Below, piece by piece: positions 11,546 to 23,650 of a stretch of DNA of 64,000 bases. Every line of letters starts with the position of its first letter. Position 1 is the stretch's first letter. The notes under the pieces are model-generated. The model saw nothing but the letters and a program-made list of their open reading frames with translations. It had not been told where the DNA came from and did no database searches. The DNA is from Notospermus geniculatus (Eukaryota > Nemertea > Pilidiophora > Heteronemertea > Lineidae), in contig NMRB01000099.1 of NCBI GenBank assembly GCA_002633025.1, positions 155,347 to 219,346 of the forward strand, written 5' to 3'. Position numbers and translations under genes: made by a program.

Positions 11546-11642
11546 TGTATAAAAGATGCGATGCAGTCGACGCTACCTGTATACATCGTATACGCAGTAT
11601 GCGTGTAGCCTACATCTGATTTTTAAATTTCCTATTTTTTAG

Positions 11643-11849
11643 ATCCCAACTCCTAACGAATTTGTGCGGTTGATGTACGAGACTGTAGCGAATTATGCGT
11701 CTGAATCTAAGTCGGAGTCGGACTCTAAGGAGGCTTCCCCCAATTCGGATGAAGACAATTCATATAGCGAGAGTGATGATCGCGAAGATTCAGAAGAGAG
11801 TGAGAGTGAGGATAAACATGATAAAAAGAAGAAGAGGGGTGCGCCTTAG
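11643..11849 (+). CDS. Ependymin-related gene, locus 0, last exon with acidic tail
   Basis: The acceptor TATTTTTTAG precedes a phase-0 exon that joins the exon ending at 9549 in frame. It encodes 68 residues and a stop at 11847-11849. It begins IPTPNEFVRLMYETVANYAS and then becomes strongly acidic and serine-rich (many S-x-E and S-x-D), ending KKKKRGAP. The paralogous last exon at 36583-36789 has exactly the same length (207 nt) and starts FSTPDEMARRL, but its tail is basic. S-x-E repeats are the target motif of the secretory-pathway kinase Fam20C, so phosphorylation of this tail is possible (inference). Confidence 0.7.
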   Translation: MPTPNEFVRLMYETVANYASESKSESDSKEASPNSDEDNSYSESDDREDSEESESEDKHDKKKKRGAP

Positions 11850-11918
11850 AGGGTATAATTTGCTAGCTAGATGTCATACCGATGTCAGGTCAATGGTTTT
11901 GAAAAGTGTTTTTTTTTC

Positions 11919-12349
11919 ATTCAGCAGACCTCTAGCTTGGCTTTTTTTAGAGGGGCGCAGCGCCCCGCCCTCTTTATAAAGTCACAAAACGCTCCCTGCC
12001 CTCATTTTGGAATAAGTCAATTTTACCCTGCCCTCATGTTGAAATATGTCAAATGCACCCTGCCCATTTTTTGAAGTAGGCCTAGAGATTATGCAGTCTA
12101 CCATTATGGTGCATTTGGATAGGACAAACACTGTAGATTGGTTGATCTGATACACTTGAACCAAGGCTCATGAGATTTTTTTTCAAGTGTCGTAATCGTA
12201 TTGAATTTCTGTTGCGACACGGAGGTCTACACTCAAAATGTGCCCTCTTTCAAACTTCTGCTTGCAGTGAGTGCCCTTTTCAATCTCAAAGGTGCCCCTC
12301 TTTCAGGAAAGTGCCCTGCCCTTCTTAAATTCTAGCTAGGGGTCTGATT
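11919..12349. mobile_element. Repeat with CAGACCYCTAGCT ends
   Basis: The left end CAGACCTCTAGCTTGG and the complemented right end CAGACCCCTAGCTAGA face each other. The inside is made of GTGCCCTGCCC-like blocks. It lies just after the locus 0 stop, so it may be part of that 3' UTR or beyond it. Confidence 0.55.
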
Positions 12350-13486
12350 CACGTGACGTTAGTGTTCCTTGACGTCATCTCCATCTGCAGTTAAACCATA
12401 AAGGAATCAACCATAAAGGTTCAACTTACAAACTTAGCATTTTATAAATGTGGACAATATCCCTTTAAACCTCAACAGATTTGTATTTTGACTATTCCAT
12501 ATGATAGGCAAGACCCTTCTGCACGTTCACTGCAAATTTTGTTGAATTCCGACTAGTTGATCTTATGATACAAAAGGACTGAATTAATGAGAACCCCACG
12601 AACGATGTGAACGCAGGGTCATCTGTGTACATTTGAATAGGCTGACGTAGTCCAGGAGCTGACACCACTTTATTTATGTTTTCTGTTGCAAAATTTCTGC
12701 TGTCATTTCTAGGTGTAGCCTACCCTTGGGCATAAGGATCAGGCAGTCTTGCAAGTTGTATCCTGTGCTTTACCGAGAAATTTGCCATTTTCCCTATTTT
12801 CGTGACTCAATATATTCGACTAACATTTTGGGGTAGGGGAAATGTAAACAACTGTAGATTCTTTATTTTTTGGTCTACAGCCTCAAACTACCACTCAAAA
12901 TGATCGTATTGGTGTAACATTTTCCCTATTTTCGTGACCCAATATATTCGACTAAAATTTTGGGGTAGGGGAAATGTAAACAACTGTAGATTCTTTATTT
13001 TTTGCTCTACAGCCTCAAACTTTTTTTTGATCGTATTGGTGTACTCCTTCAGACGACAGCAATAATATGCAAATCGGTTAAATAATGAGGTCACCAGAGG
13101 TCAAAAGGTCACACATTTTGAGGACTGCTTAAAATACGGGCGCAAATGTAAAGAAAAATCCACCAAAAATACATTTCTTTCAACAAAGTCAATTTAATGC
13201 TTCTGTTTCTTAGGTAAGACATACAGAAAGTTTTTAAAACAGTTACCAACTGTATTGTATATATTTTACACCATGAAAAATTAAACGGCACTTTGTTGTT
13301 TTTCTGCAGATGTGCCAATTTTCTTACTTTGTCGGTGAATTTGCACTTGCATCAGATATTAAGCAAATTTGCGCCATATTCGACGAAATTAACACATTAA
13401 ATAAAAGCTAGATATGAGTGCTAATTACAGATTGAAGCTTTTTATGCAAATGAGGTCTAAAATTAGGTCAGGTGAACCTAATTACC

Positions 13487-13703
13487 CTAAACTCCCACTT
13501 ACCTGTCCCATTCCCGAACTCGGAAAAAATGACCAAATCCTAAGCTGAAGATATCGCACGCTGTCATTCTTTGCCGGGCTCGAGAGGGGAACAAGTAAGT
13601 GGACAGGACATTACTGTTTCTGACCATACCCCCACCCCATTATCTTCAACTTAGGATTTATTTTTTTCCGAATTCAGGAATGGGACAGGTAAGTGAGAGT
13701 TAG
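13487..13703. mobile_element. Palindromic MITE
   Basis: Arms of about 60 bp both carry CACTTACCTGTCCCATTCC and AAATCCTAAG in inverted orientation around a short spacer. It sits inside the 12.4-17.3 kb element. Confidence 0.8.
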
Positions 13704-13823
13704 AGTATTGATCTCACATACCATTCTTTGTCAGTTCGATAGGGGCCTAACTCATGCACCAAATGTAATCGCATCAACCTGCAATTAAACATCCCTCAAT
13801 TTGTTTCCACATCACTTCCATAG

Positions 13824-14063
13824 TCACATAGTCATCCCCATCATCCTCACAGAGTTCCTGCTCATCAACAGCCGATACATCTCTGCAATGTCTTTCGGCA
13901 TCTGATCTCTATCAAACCAGAAGATGCGGTACTGATCATCCTCTCGTATCCAACCACTCTGGGATGATGGGTCATGTGTGGGGTGTGGATTTGGCTGGTG
14001 AACATTCTTCCACACTATTGCGACAAAGTTTGTTCGATTTAGCTTTTCATTGAGTACTGACAT
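13824..14063 (-). pseudogene. Possible transposon-derived protein relic
   Basis: The minus-strand frame reads NFVAIVWKNVHQPNPHP, then SGWIREDDQYRIFWFDRDQM. The spacing W-K-N...P-x-P...GW...FWF resembles the C-terminal region of transposon-encoded proteins I have seen in marine invertebrates, but I cannot name the family with certainty. The frame is short and isolated, so it is at best a decayed piece of the surrounding element. Confidence 0.35.
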
Positions 14064-15093
14064 AGATGGTGGTATTGTGCTGGAATCAGAGAAGCCTTCG
14101 CTTTAGCCAGAGGGTTCAATCGCTTCCTTGTGGTGCATACCTCTGTCGTGAAGAGCAGCATACCTAGCTTTAGAAAGTTTGAATACATGTATCTTCGGCA
14201 TGTTAAAGATGAAACAAAGAAACTTCTTGTCCATCATACAATCAGTCACTTGAAGGCGGTTTATCTCCGTAAACAGGCATTGGTATTTAGAGCAGGATTA
14301 TACTTTCTTGCACAATTTCACTTTTCGTTTCCTCATGAAAGCACTGGTATAGTCACAACCAGGAAGCGCATATACGGCACAGTCACGCATGTTGGCCCAA
14401 CGTGTCCACTTCTATGTGCTCATTCCTCATGCAGTGCACTGCAGTTCTGCTCACACCATGTTGTGTTGCTGTGTCGACGAGAAGCATTCTTTCCTGCAAA
14501 GTGCGTAAAGCGTACCATCCAGATCATCTCAGTTCTTGTTTGGTCAGGGTGGACTGTTTTATTGTACAATGTATATGGGGCTGGACTGAATTTGTCTTTT
14601 GAGTTAAATCATTGTATACCATTGTGTATTAAAACAGTACTTGTACTTGGCCTAGTTTGATTGGAAGTGCAACATGGTCGTTTGGGGAGAAAAATTGGGA
14701 GCGACTTGAATATTCCCGTCCATTTAACGGTTGCGCATGCGCAATAGTTTCACACAGTTTTGTGTATTAATGCGCGCAGTACTACTTAATTGGATAAGAG
14801 GCAAATTGATGAAGATGATGATAATTACTGGCTTTTCACCATCGGGTCTTAGGCTGCTAATAATTGAAATGAAATGCTGGAATGTAGGCCTAATACTATC
14901 CTGATGTAATTTTTGAATCTAAAAAAGAAGGGACAATTATAGTTGACTGAGAACACCTTTTAATATAATCAATTCATTTTACAAATTGACAGTTCGACAA
15001 GAAGACAAGTCGCCGGAGACAAATAGACAGATTTACAGGATAAGGAGTGAAAACAAGTGTAGGGCCCCCGGGTAGGGCCTATCTTCTTCGACA
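14064..15093. other. No gene recognised
   Basis: A 176-codon plus-strand frame (14130-14660) has no recognisable domain or splice context. I see nothing else supportable. Confidence 0.4.
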
Positions 15094-15320
15094 TGCCGAC
15101 AGGTCGACAAGCCGACAGGTGGACATGCCGACGGGTCGACAAGCCGACAGGTCGACGTGTCGACAGGCCGACGTGTGTATGCCGACATGCCGACAGGTCG
15201 ACGTGCCGAGATGCCGACGGGTCGACAAGCCGACAGGTCGACATGTGTACATCAGTGCCGACTGGCCGAAAAGCCGACAGGTCGACATGCCGACGGGTCG
15301 ACAAGACGACAGGTGGACTG
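15094..15320. repeat. GTCGAC/GCCGAC minisatellite
   Basis: Short units alternate GTCGACA, GCCGACA and small variants about every 10 bp. The array is open in several frames on both strands because its unit lacks stops, which explains the overlapping ORFs here. Confidence 0.9.
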
Positions 15321-15763
15321 ACAGCTAAGGCATAGAGATAGTCCGCAGGTAGTCCGGTTACTGCATCCAATTTGGTATAGGTCAGCAGGCAAGTCTATAA
15401 CTGATCTGCGAAGATTTCGTACTGGTAGTGGTCTTCCAGAAGATGACTGCACTTGTTTCGCTTGAAGAAGTTTTCCTCGTAGATTCCACGAGAAGAGCTG
15501 TGTGCTTTGAATAGGACGTGGTTGTCAGCAAGGGTTGATGGCGCTGGTTTCATTAGAAGATCCTTGTTGAGTTTGATGATTCCTTGGTTTTCCAGAATTT
15601 CAGCCTCGTCTATAAAGATGATTGTAAGGGTGTGAGTGCTTCTTTAATTAAGCTGTGTCCGAATTACGCGCTTAGGTTATTGACCTCTGATCATCAAGGC
15701 CATTGCATAATCGAAAAGGGCATCCTCAATAACCTAAGTATGAGTGATATTATCATGCCTCTA
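15321..15763. other. No gene recognised
   Basis: No repeat border or coding exon could be supported here. A short frame after a TTTTCCAG at about 15594 is not convincing. Confidence 0.4.
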
Positions 15764-16028
15764 TCTCTACCACAGGTATAATACAGGAAGTCGAATTCCA
15801 AGGTTTAAGCAAATTTTCGACCCCAACCGGGGTCTTCTTCAGGCTGGCACTTTTCCACACTAGATTTCAGAAGAGACTCTTCTGAAATCTAGTGTGGAAA
15901 AGTGCCAGCCTGAAGAAGACCTGGTTGGGGTCGAAAATTTGCTGAAACCTTGGAATTCGACTTCCTGTATTACATCAGTTTGTGTGTCGATTTTTGTGCC
16001 TTACTTTGTGGATACCTCTACCACAGGC
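15764..16028. mobile_element. Inverted head-to-head retroelement tail with hammerhead-like core (Penelope-like)
   Basis: Two near-identical arms of about 93 bp meet at 15873-15877. CTCTACCACAGG occurs on both sides (15764-15775 and 16016-16027) as a possible 12-bp target duplication. On the minus strand the left arm reads CTGAAGA, then GACCCC-GGTT-GGGGTC, then GAA: the CUGANGA, stem II and GAA(A) order of a hammerhead ribozyme. Penelope-like elements are known to carry hammerheads and to insert with inverted tails. Stem I and a valid cleavage site are not visible. A broken copy of the core is at 49138-49170. Confidence 0.55.
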
Positions 16029-16525
16029 ATAGATATTTCAAATTATCAAGTTTGACCGTGACCTTGATCTGTAAGTATCAATGACCCAGACACCTGAGGC
16101 TGAGAATTTTATCATAGTCCAGTCCTTGGATAAGCAGGCATGAAATCAGACTTGTTTCATGTTGCTAAGTTGACAATATTGCAAGTTATCTGAAAATATC
16201 AAAAGACATTGGCCGTTAAGGAGATGACATGCACGATCTGCAAAACTCCTAAATGGCTGGACCAATCGAAACCAAAATCACAGGGTGGTTCAGTTTTGCC
16301 AAGTGATTGAAAACTGTACTGCAATAAATAATCTTCGCTGAGCCTGACCCATAGATTTAAAACAAAGCATATTTTTAAATGCCCAGAAATATAAGAAATA
16401 ATCATGACTTGAAGATGTAACTTCACACAAACATATGGACAGTATAAAAGGGGTAGTTAATAGAGAGGTTGAGATCGGCTACTTATCCTTAAACCGAAAC
16501 GGATACGTATCCCGATACGTTTTCT
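16029..16525. other. Interior of the 4.9-kb element
   Basis: No coding stretch or further repeat is recognised between the palindrome and the right arm. Confidence 0.4.
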
Positions 16526-17275
16526 TTCTGTATGTCTTACCTAAGAAACAGAAGCATTAAATTGACTTTGTTGAAAGAAATGTATTTTTGTTGGATTTTT
16601 CTTTACATTTGCGCCCGTATTTTAAGCAGTCCTCAAAATGTGTGACCTTTTGACCTCTGGTGACCTCATTATTTAACCGATTTGCATATTATTGCTGTCG
16701 TCTGAAGGAGTACACCAATACGATCATTTTGAGTGGTAGTTTGAGGCTGTAGACCAAAAAATAAAGAATCTACAGTTGTTTACATTTCCCCTACCCCAAA
16801 ATTTTAGTCGAATATATTGAGTCACGAAAATAGGGAAAATGGCAAATTTCTCGGTAAAGCACAGGATACAACTTGCAAGACTGCCTGATCCTTATGCCCC
16901 AGGGTAGGCTACACCTAGAAATGACAGCAGAAATTCTGCAACAGAAAACATAAATAAAGCGGTGTCAGCTCCTGGACTAACGTACATTTGCACATGGAGC
17001 ACAAATTGTCCTGAAAATCGCTCTGTTATCCTCAGAAATGGAATTCCAAGCATAAGTTGACAGGTTCATGTATCTCTTCACCACAAAAAAAGTTGAAGCT
17101 CGTGCCTATTACGTAAAGCCAAAATTCAGGCAGTGAGAGACATCTGGTGGCAACACATGAGGTGTATCCCTCAGTAAGTTCATCGTCGTTCGCAGTTAAA
17201 CATTTATGGTTGATTCCTTTATGGTTAAACCAATTGCAGTTAACGTCTCGTTAGAGATAACGTTAGAAAACCATG

Positions 17276-17949
17276 GTGTTTGAACAACCTTTCCCAGATA
17301 ATCATCAATATCTTATGGAACACACGACTGATTAACTGACATTGGCCTACTGTGATCAAGAAGTGTTGATGGTTGATGGTGCTATACCTTGTGCCTGCAC
17401 TAGAAACATACTAAAAGTCAATAAGGCCAACACACATTCTAAGTCCGGCGCAGCCTTCGCGCGACCCAAAGGAATGCGGAAGAAGGCTTACCACAAACAC
17501 AGGCTGACCACAAATCTTATTCAGCACACGACTCTTGAATAACCGATTGGACAGCGTGATCAAATTATACTCTGCTCCGCTTTTACACGCAAAAACGAAA
17601 ATTACAGGCAACATCTCTCATGAGTCCTTTACTAGTGTGTAAACGCTGTAGATTGGCCGTAGAATGTATGAATTGCGAATAGACTATAAATAGTACCCAA
17701 TCATGTGCAGGCGATCGTCGTTGGTAACGAAGGGGTAGATGGCGTAATTAGGTAGCCGCAAGCTTGTCAGATTTCGTATTTCCGCATTCCATTGGGTCGC
17801 GCGAAGGCTGCGCCGGACTATACATTGCCTTTTGTGAATGATCGGTTTATTGGTTGGCCGACGGTAACCCCTAAAAAACATATTTTGTGATTTAGTTCGC
17901 AGTTACAAAGATTTACTCCTGTATCTGTAATGAGAATAAAATCACGTGA
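17276..17949. other. No feature recognised
   Basis: Short frames only. I see no exon with paired splice sites and no repeat border. Confidence 0.4.
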
Positions 17950-18144
17950 ATGTATTCTATTGTGTTTTTGGTTTCCGCCACCTGGTGGCCAAGCCAAGAA
18001 TCGAATCGGACCGAAACTTGGTGTCATAGGGCATCTGACCTAGGGGTATATATGTACCAAGTTTCAGATCAATAGCTCCAGCGGTTACGAAACGTGCCCT
18101 GCTAACGGACCACGACAAGAGCTCACCCCAGGTGAGCTAAAAAT
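17950..18144 (+). repeat. Right end of GAGCTAAAAATG repeat family, copy 1
   Basis: It is highly similar to 61575-61783: CACCTGGTGGCCAAGCC, then ATCGAATCGGACCGAAAC, GGTTACGAAACGTGCCCTGC, and a terminal hairpin GCTCACC-GGTGAGC directly before CTAAAAATG. A 3' hairpin followed by CTRR is reminiscent of Helitron/Helentron ends. Confidence 0.65.
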
Positions 18145-19137
18145 GGAATTCGTCAAGGACGTCATTTTCACCACAGAAGAAACATTCTTTCGTTGTGATT
18201 TCTCTACCAAGTTTTCTATCTATTACCGCAGGTAACTTTGAATTTCCTGTTCTAAATTCACACAGAATTTGTGCTTGAGACTTTGACAATTTTTAAAGTA
18301 AATTTCTGGCTCCAAAATATTCTTAAACAAGTCTAGCGACGTTTTGGGCACTAGGTGATTTTAGGGGGTCGTGTCACGCCGTGCCCTTTACATCCCCCGT
18401 GATATCACCAATACTCAAACCCAGACCTCCCCTTAAATCAGGAGACCTTCCCCCGGAATGTATTGACACCATCAGCAGACTGTCCCTCCAAATGTTCATT
18501 CAGAATGTCGCCATCAGAAGACATCGGCTCTGGTAGGCTTGTAGTCATGCCAATGAGGATGTTCATTGTTTGCCTATTCAGGAGAGTGGGTCAAGGTAAG
18601 AAACGTCAGCAAATATGTAGGCCTAAAACACCATCGCTGCTTCGAGATCTAGGCATAAAATACCCCCAATTCACCGATAAAAATAATCCGAATCGCTGCC
18701 TACATCCTTGCGAAAAATCATAGGGATCATTCTAGACATCTCCTCTTCCCATACACGATTCGATGGCTGAATCAGCCCGAAAAGGCGTCAGTTATTGTGG
18801 AAGACAGAGGTACATAGAAAATGCTCATTTCAGCCCCAAAATAAGAAAAATACGACTAGATCTTGGGTTTTAAGGTGGATGAACCAGGCTGGACACAATA
18901 ATGTAACACTCTTCTGCTTCTGACGCGGTTTCATGGAGAATGGTTTCGCGATGGCCGCGAAAAGTATCTGGAAACGAAAAATCAAGCATGAAAATAAAGA
19001 GCACCTAGTGTCCAATTATCTGTAGTTAACGCATCTTTCATTATTAAGAACCATTTCTAACCAGTTCTGTCTGAATTGATCTGTAAGTTATTTGACCGCC
19101 GACGTGGAGGGAGCCACCTAGCGGCAGTAAGACGAAC
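18145..19137. other. No gene established
   Basis: A frame at 18463-18723 passes a strong donor-like CAAG|GTAAGA (18597), but no acceptor or homology supports it. Nothing else is recognised. Confidence 0.35.
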
Positions 19138-19279
19138 TACAACAAGAGGCCCATGGGCCTTGCGCTCAGCTGACTATGACCTGCCAACACAAGAGGCTGA
19201 AAGAGGGGAAACCAGATACAAGTAAGAATAGTACATGTGCCTTTCTAATGGTTAGCAAGCAAAGCGCTCCTCGGAAACC

Positions 19280-19935
19280 AGTTCAGTGGAAAGGGGTTAA
19301 TATCAAACTTGGTGAATCGAAAAAAGATATCTTATCAGACCACTTGGGTAGGAAGGGGTTAATATTTCTTGGTGAATCAAGGTAGATGTCGTATTACACC
19401 CATTCGGTGGGAAGGGGTTAATATCATTTCATCACTCGAAAAAGATACCAGACCACTTGGGTAGAAAGGGGTTAATATCACTTATTGAATCGAGATAGGT
19501 ATAGTATTACACCCATTGGGTGGGAAGGGGTTAATATCACTCTGTGAATCGAAAACCTTATCAGACCGTGACTTATCAGACCACTTGGGTAGGAAGGGGT
19601 TAATATTGCTTGGTGAATTGAGATAGATATCGTATTGGGTGAGAAGGGGTTAATATCACTTCATGAATCGAAAAAGATGTCATCAGACCACTTGGGTAGG
19701 AAGGAGTTAATGGGACATATGAATAAAGACTGGCAAATGCTTTTACTTTAGATTTGTACACATTGCGTAGTGCATTTGTATTGCAAAATTCAAGTAAAAG
19801 CATTTGCTAGTCTTTATTCATATGACTTGGGTGGGAAGGGGTCAATACCACATGTAGGCCTACATCCCTTGGTAAATCAATATGGAGCCTACCAGACCCC
19901 TTGGGATTGGGTGGGAAGGGGTTATGTTGAGGTTC
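19280..19935. repeat. About 62-bp minisatellite (GGAAGGGGTTAATAT units)
   Basis: Successive units contain CACTTGGGTAGGAAGGGG, TTAATAT, GTGAATCGA and a pyrimidine-poor spacer. About ten imperfect units are seen. A MITE (19716-19824) interrupts the array. Confidence 0.85.
19716..19824. mobile_element. Small MITE inside the minisatellite
   Basis: The inverted ends CATATGAATAAAGACT and GCAAATGCTTTTACTT lie on both sides of a 40-bp centre. Confidence 0.85.
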
Positions 19936-21064
19936 TTAGTGAATCGAGAGAGACGTAGGCACATCCATCCATGGTGAATAGGGGGCTAGGCCTAGCCTAT
20001 AAAATCATCATTGCAATTCTTCTTGTTTGACTTTGACCTAATTCTATTTCTGCAACCTAATTATATGTCTGCAACTAGTCTTTTCAATTGGAATATGCCA
20101 GCACTAGAGGCGTCGGACTTTTGCAGGATGTCTTCGGCAAAATTCACGGCGGTCCCGGAATTGGTGTAGAACGGCTAATCGCCTTACAACAATCTAAAAA
20201 AATAGTTTGCCCACATCAACGATATTAGCAAGAGAAAATCATCTTTGCATTAATTAATTCGAGGAAGTGTGCGTGTTTTGGATTCTTGATGATAATTGTC
20301 TGCGGTTTCATGAGCATAGGTATCAGTGGTTGTCGAGATTCGAGTGGAAGTTTACGATATGCCAATTAGTCCTTCTTCATCCTTACGATACGACAGACGG
20401 CCCCAGGCCTGTGACGTCATCAGTGACGAGTCTTACTGCCTTATTAATTATTCACTGGGAGAGCCAGGGGTAGAGCATGCGATCAACTGTCGAAACTCCC
20501 AATACGTGGGTCATAATTGGCAATCACTGTGTCAAGTTAGGTGTGTATGATGTAAAAGGCACTTACCTGGTGTTTCATTGTTTAGTTCTGCCATCCTCCT
20601 TCAATTCAGCCGGTTGAAGTTTTGAATGCAGAACTCTTAATAGCGATGACGTCAGAAACTAAAGTGCGGGAAATTCAAATACCCCTGTTTTTTATTTTGT
20701 TGAATAGCGCCCCCTGGTGGACAAATCTGACATTACTTTCCCTTTGAACTGATGTAGAAAATATCACCCATCTATCCCATAACTTTTTGTCTACATATTT
20801 ACCATAGGGGCCGAGATATTGCGATATTTCATTTTACACAAAACGCCCCCTGGTGCGCCTAATATAGGTCAAATCGCGCTCATTTTTTGTTTGCGAGGAG
20901 AGTTCACCCAGGGCTACCTTCAGATGTAATTTGGAGTCTCTAGCTATTACGGTTACAAAACGTCGGGCATAGTTTGACAGATGGACTGCTGGACTGACAC
21001 ACTGACGCCACTGAATACCTATTTGACTAGCTCCGCTGACCTTTGGTCAGCTGAGCTAAAAATG

Positions 21065-21446
21065 CAATACAAAATGTACGTAGTAAATCGGGTCAATTCG
21101 CCGACAACGTAGTTAGTCCCTGGGTTGGAGAGTGGCGCGGTGGCGACGGCTGTCGAGAAAAAGTGGCAATACCGTGGTCCTTTAATAAAATTCCCGTCAG
21201 CAGCGATGAAAAATGGATCTACTCAGATAGTTATTTGTTGGGGACATTTTCTATGACCCACCCTGTGTCCGTCATGGTCCCCCAACGACATAACCCAACG
21301 CAAAAAGAAATTGATCAACCACACGGTACCAGATTAAACCACAAATAGCGATCTCTTTACCCGTACTGAGAACCACGAGTCACCTTTAGCCCAAGAACTG
21401 ACTTGCAGTAGGCCTTTTTACACGGTGCGGGTTCGAGGAAACCTAA
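21065..21446. other. Repeat fragments
   Basis: At 21120-21190 a copy of the right end of the TTAA element at 1918-2199 is recognisable (GGCTGTCGAGAAA, then GTGGTCCTTTAA). No gene is seen. Confidence 0.5.
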
Positions 21447-21595
21447 AGCCGGTGACAGACTGGCGCGTACGCTGCGCGTCCTGCAGGCGTTCCGCCAATC
21501 AGATTCTTCGGTAGGTGTTTCGGTCCGTGTTACCGCCTCCCTGATTGGTTGGACGCTTCCCGACGCGCTGCTTACGCGTCAGTCTGTCACCGCCT
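21447..21595. mobile_element. MITE with TAA duplication
   Basis: The ends AGCCGGTGACAGACTGGCGC and the complement of AGGCGGTGACAGACTGACGC continue into CGTAAGC. TAA flanks at 21444-21446 and 21596-21598. It appears to be inserted in another GC-rich repeat whose halves (GGTGCGGGTTCGAGG, CGGGCGGGTTCGG) lie outside. Confidence 0.85.
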
Positions 21596-22890
21596 TAACT
21601 CCACCCTCCTCGGGCGGGTTCGGTTCAGGATGGATTGACATATCAAGAACTTTCTATTCAAATGTCCCATTTGGGGACAGAGCTATAAATAGCATTCGGT
21701 TGCTTTTTAAAGAATCGTGACGTCACACACACGACAGTGGCTAGTCCATTTCCACGCAGAGGAAATAGACCTCAGTAACTACAAGCATTTTACATTGTTA
21801 TGAAAATTAATAGGAGAACGTGCATGAATAGCGGTAACGCATGCCAATGTAACTGACACAGAATTCCCCTGTTGTGGAATTCCTCGGTGAGTTCGCGCAT
21901 GCGCAAAGTCCTCAACATGATAAACATGTCAAAATGTTGAAACAAAGAAGGCGGTCAATTTGATTGACCGATCACAACAGGGATAAGCTGATTTGATTTT
22001 TGAATATCACACCTTATGGATGGCGTTTTTACCGGTTACATTTCTATCATAGGAAACATATGGCAGGCTGATATTGTTGGGAAACCCCTGTCCTGAGGAG
22101 CGGATTGACCGCTATTTCCATTTATTTCTGTGGTGTTTTCGCAACAAATCGTTTCATTGGCAAGAAAACCTTTCAGATCTCGGCCTTCTGTGACGGCCCA
22201 CTGAATTATAAAGGCTCTTTGTGACAGATTGCGAATTTTACCCATCGTTTTCATGCAGCGAGTTTACTTTCAATCAGCATTTTATGCACAAAAGTCGGCC
22301 GTAAAAGTCAGTTGATGCATTGGGAGCAGCGCTACCTGGTGTCGATTCGGTGCAAATGAGACAAATTTCTTGATATGCGCTTTGACACGATGCGGGTTCC
22401 GTAACCCGCCTCGAGCTAGTTCAAGGTCGGTTCGTTCAAATGCGTGCCACTAGACGGCGTGTATCAACATTTACAGTTATCGTAAGTAAAACATATCCGG
22501 GAAATAATAACTAAAAATCGATTTACTATGCTTCTAACAGCATGAGCAGTGCTTGAGATATCTCGCGCGTGATTTCTTCACAGGTAACTTACAGCAAGTA
22601 TGCCAGTGATGTCACTCAGGTAGCGTGCTCAATCCCGCACGAAGCCGGTGGAGGTCGGTTCGCTTTTACACGAGAGAATAACCGGCCTGAACCTACCTCC
22701 ACCTTCCCGAGACTCACGCGGCGAACTGAACTGGCCCGAGGAAGGTGGAGGTCAGTTGTTTCGCTTTTACACGGGGAAAAATAACCGAACCCTCCTCGAT
22801 CCAGTCTCGATCCAAAACGCACCGGCACCGTGTAACAAGAGCAACGCAGAGCGTGGCATATGCCCCCGACTGGTATGTTGTTTGTGGGCG
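21596..22890. other. No gene; GC-rich short inverted repeats
   Basis: Around 22610-22840 two inverted blocks with GGTGGAGGTCGGTTCGCTTT and the complement flank a short centre, so a further MITE is likely. No exon could be supported. Confidence 0.4.
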
Positions 22891-23650
22891 AAGCAACTGA
22901 AATTAATTGACGGAAACTCGATTTCAAGATGGCCACCATAGCCGCCATCTTGAATGGGCGGCAGAGCTGGTCATCGAAAGGAACCTTCCCCTCATAGATG
23001 CAAACCCTCACAAAAAAATTCAGGTTGATTGTGCAAAGCGTTCTCAAGTTAATCAACGGAAGCCAATTTCAAGATGGCCACCATAGCTGCCATCTTGGAT
23101 GGGTGGCGGAGCTGGTCGTCGAAAGGAACCATCCCCTTATAAGATGAACCCTCACAAAAAAATTTAGGTTGACTGCGCAAAGCAATCTCAAGTTAATCGA
23201 CAGAAACCGATTTCGCGCTGGCCACCATATCCGCCATCTTGGATGGGCGGCGGAGCTGGTCATCGAAAGGAACCGTCCCCTCATAGAGACCAACCCTCAC
23301 AAAAAAATTCAGGTTGATCGGTCAAAGCATTCTGAAGTTAATCGACGGAAACCGATTTCACGCTGACCACCATAGCCGCTATCTTGGATGGGCGGCGGAG
23401 CTGGTCATCGAAAGGAACCGTCCCCTCATAGTGACCAACCCTCACAAAAAAATTCAGGTTGATCGGTCAAAGCATTCTGAAGTTAACATGGTTAATCGAC
23501 GGAAACCGATTTCACACTGACCACCATAGCCGCCATCTTGGATGGGCGGCGGAGCTGGTCGTCGAAAGGAACCGTCCCCTCATAGAGACCAACCCTCACA
23601 AAGAAATTCAGGTTGATCGGTCAAAGCGTTCTCAAGCTAATTGACGGAAA
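22891..23650. repeat. 146-bp tandem array with paired AAGATGGC / GCCATCTT motifs
   Basis: Five units start near 22891, 23037, 23181, 23327 and 23472. Each carries CACAAAAAAATTCAGGTTGA, a core where AAGATGGCC or its worn form faces GCCATCTTGGATGGGCGGC, and GGTCATCGAAAGGAACC. The GCCATCTT core equals the YY1 consensus. The array runs into an (ACCGAC)n stretch at 23660-23706. Overlapping ORFs here are shadows of the repeat. Confidence 0.9.

Larger units (their letters stand above)
12360..17275. mobile_element. 4.9-kb element with long inverted arms
   Basis: The left arm (about 12625-13230) and right arm (16526-about 16985) are inverted copies of each other. They run from a boundary around CTTTCTGTATGTCTTACC to CTCCTGGACT. 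A further inverted pair around AAACCATAAAGGAATCAACC lies outside (about 12395 and 17225). The left arm carries an extra internal tandem copy of about 135 bp (12786-13034). Between the arms lie other repeats and a possible coding relic at 13824-14063. This looks like a large DNA transposon with long terminal inverted repeats, heavily invaded. Confidence 0.65.
19138..21064 (+). repeat. GAGCTAAAAATG family, copy 2 (composite, with tandem core)
   Basis: The left end has GGCCCATGGGCCTTGCGCTC then AGCTGAC. The right end has GTCAGCTGAGCTAAAAATG, so GCTCAGCTGAC is an inverted pair. Inside lie a minisatellite (19280-19935) and CCCCTGGTGG modules near 20705 and 20850. It is possible that more than one element is included. 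Confidence 0.5.

Noticed and set aside
15047-15452. Several overlapping Arg/Thr/Ser/Cys-rich ORFs on both strands
   Set aside because: They are translations of the GTCGAC/GCCGAC minisatellite, whose unit has no stops.
18463-18723. Frame through a strong CAAG|GTAAGA donor
   Set aside because: No acceptor, start context or homology; a single donor-like site is expected by chance.
22616-23644. ORFs of 60-146 codons in the 23-kb region
   Set aside because: They follow the 146-bp tandem array in different frames and have no independent coding signs.
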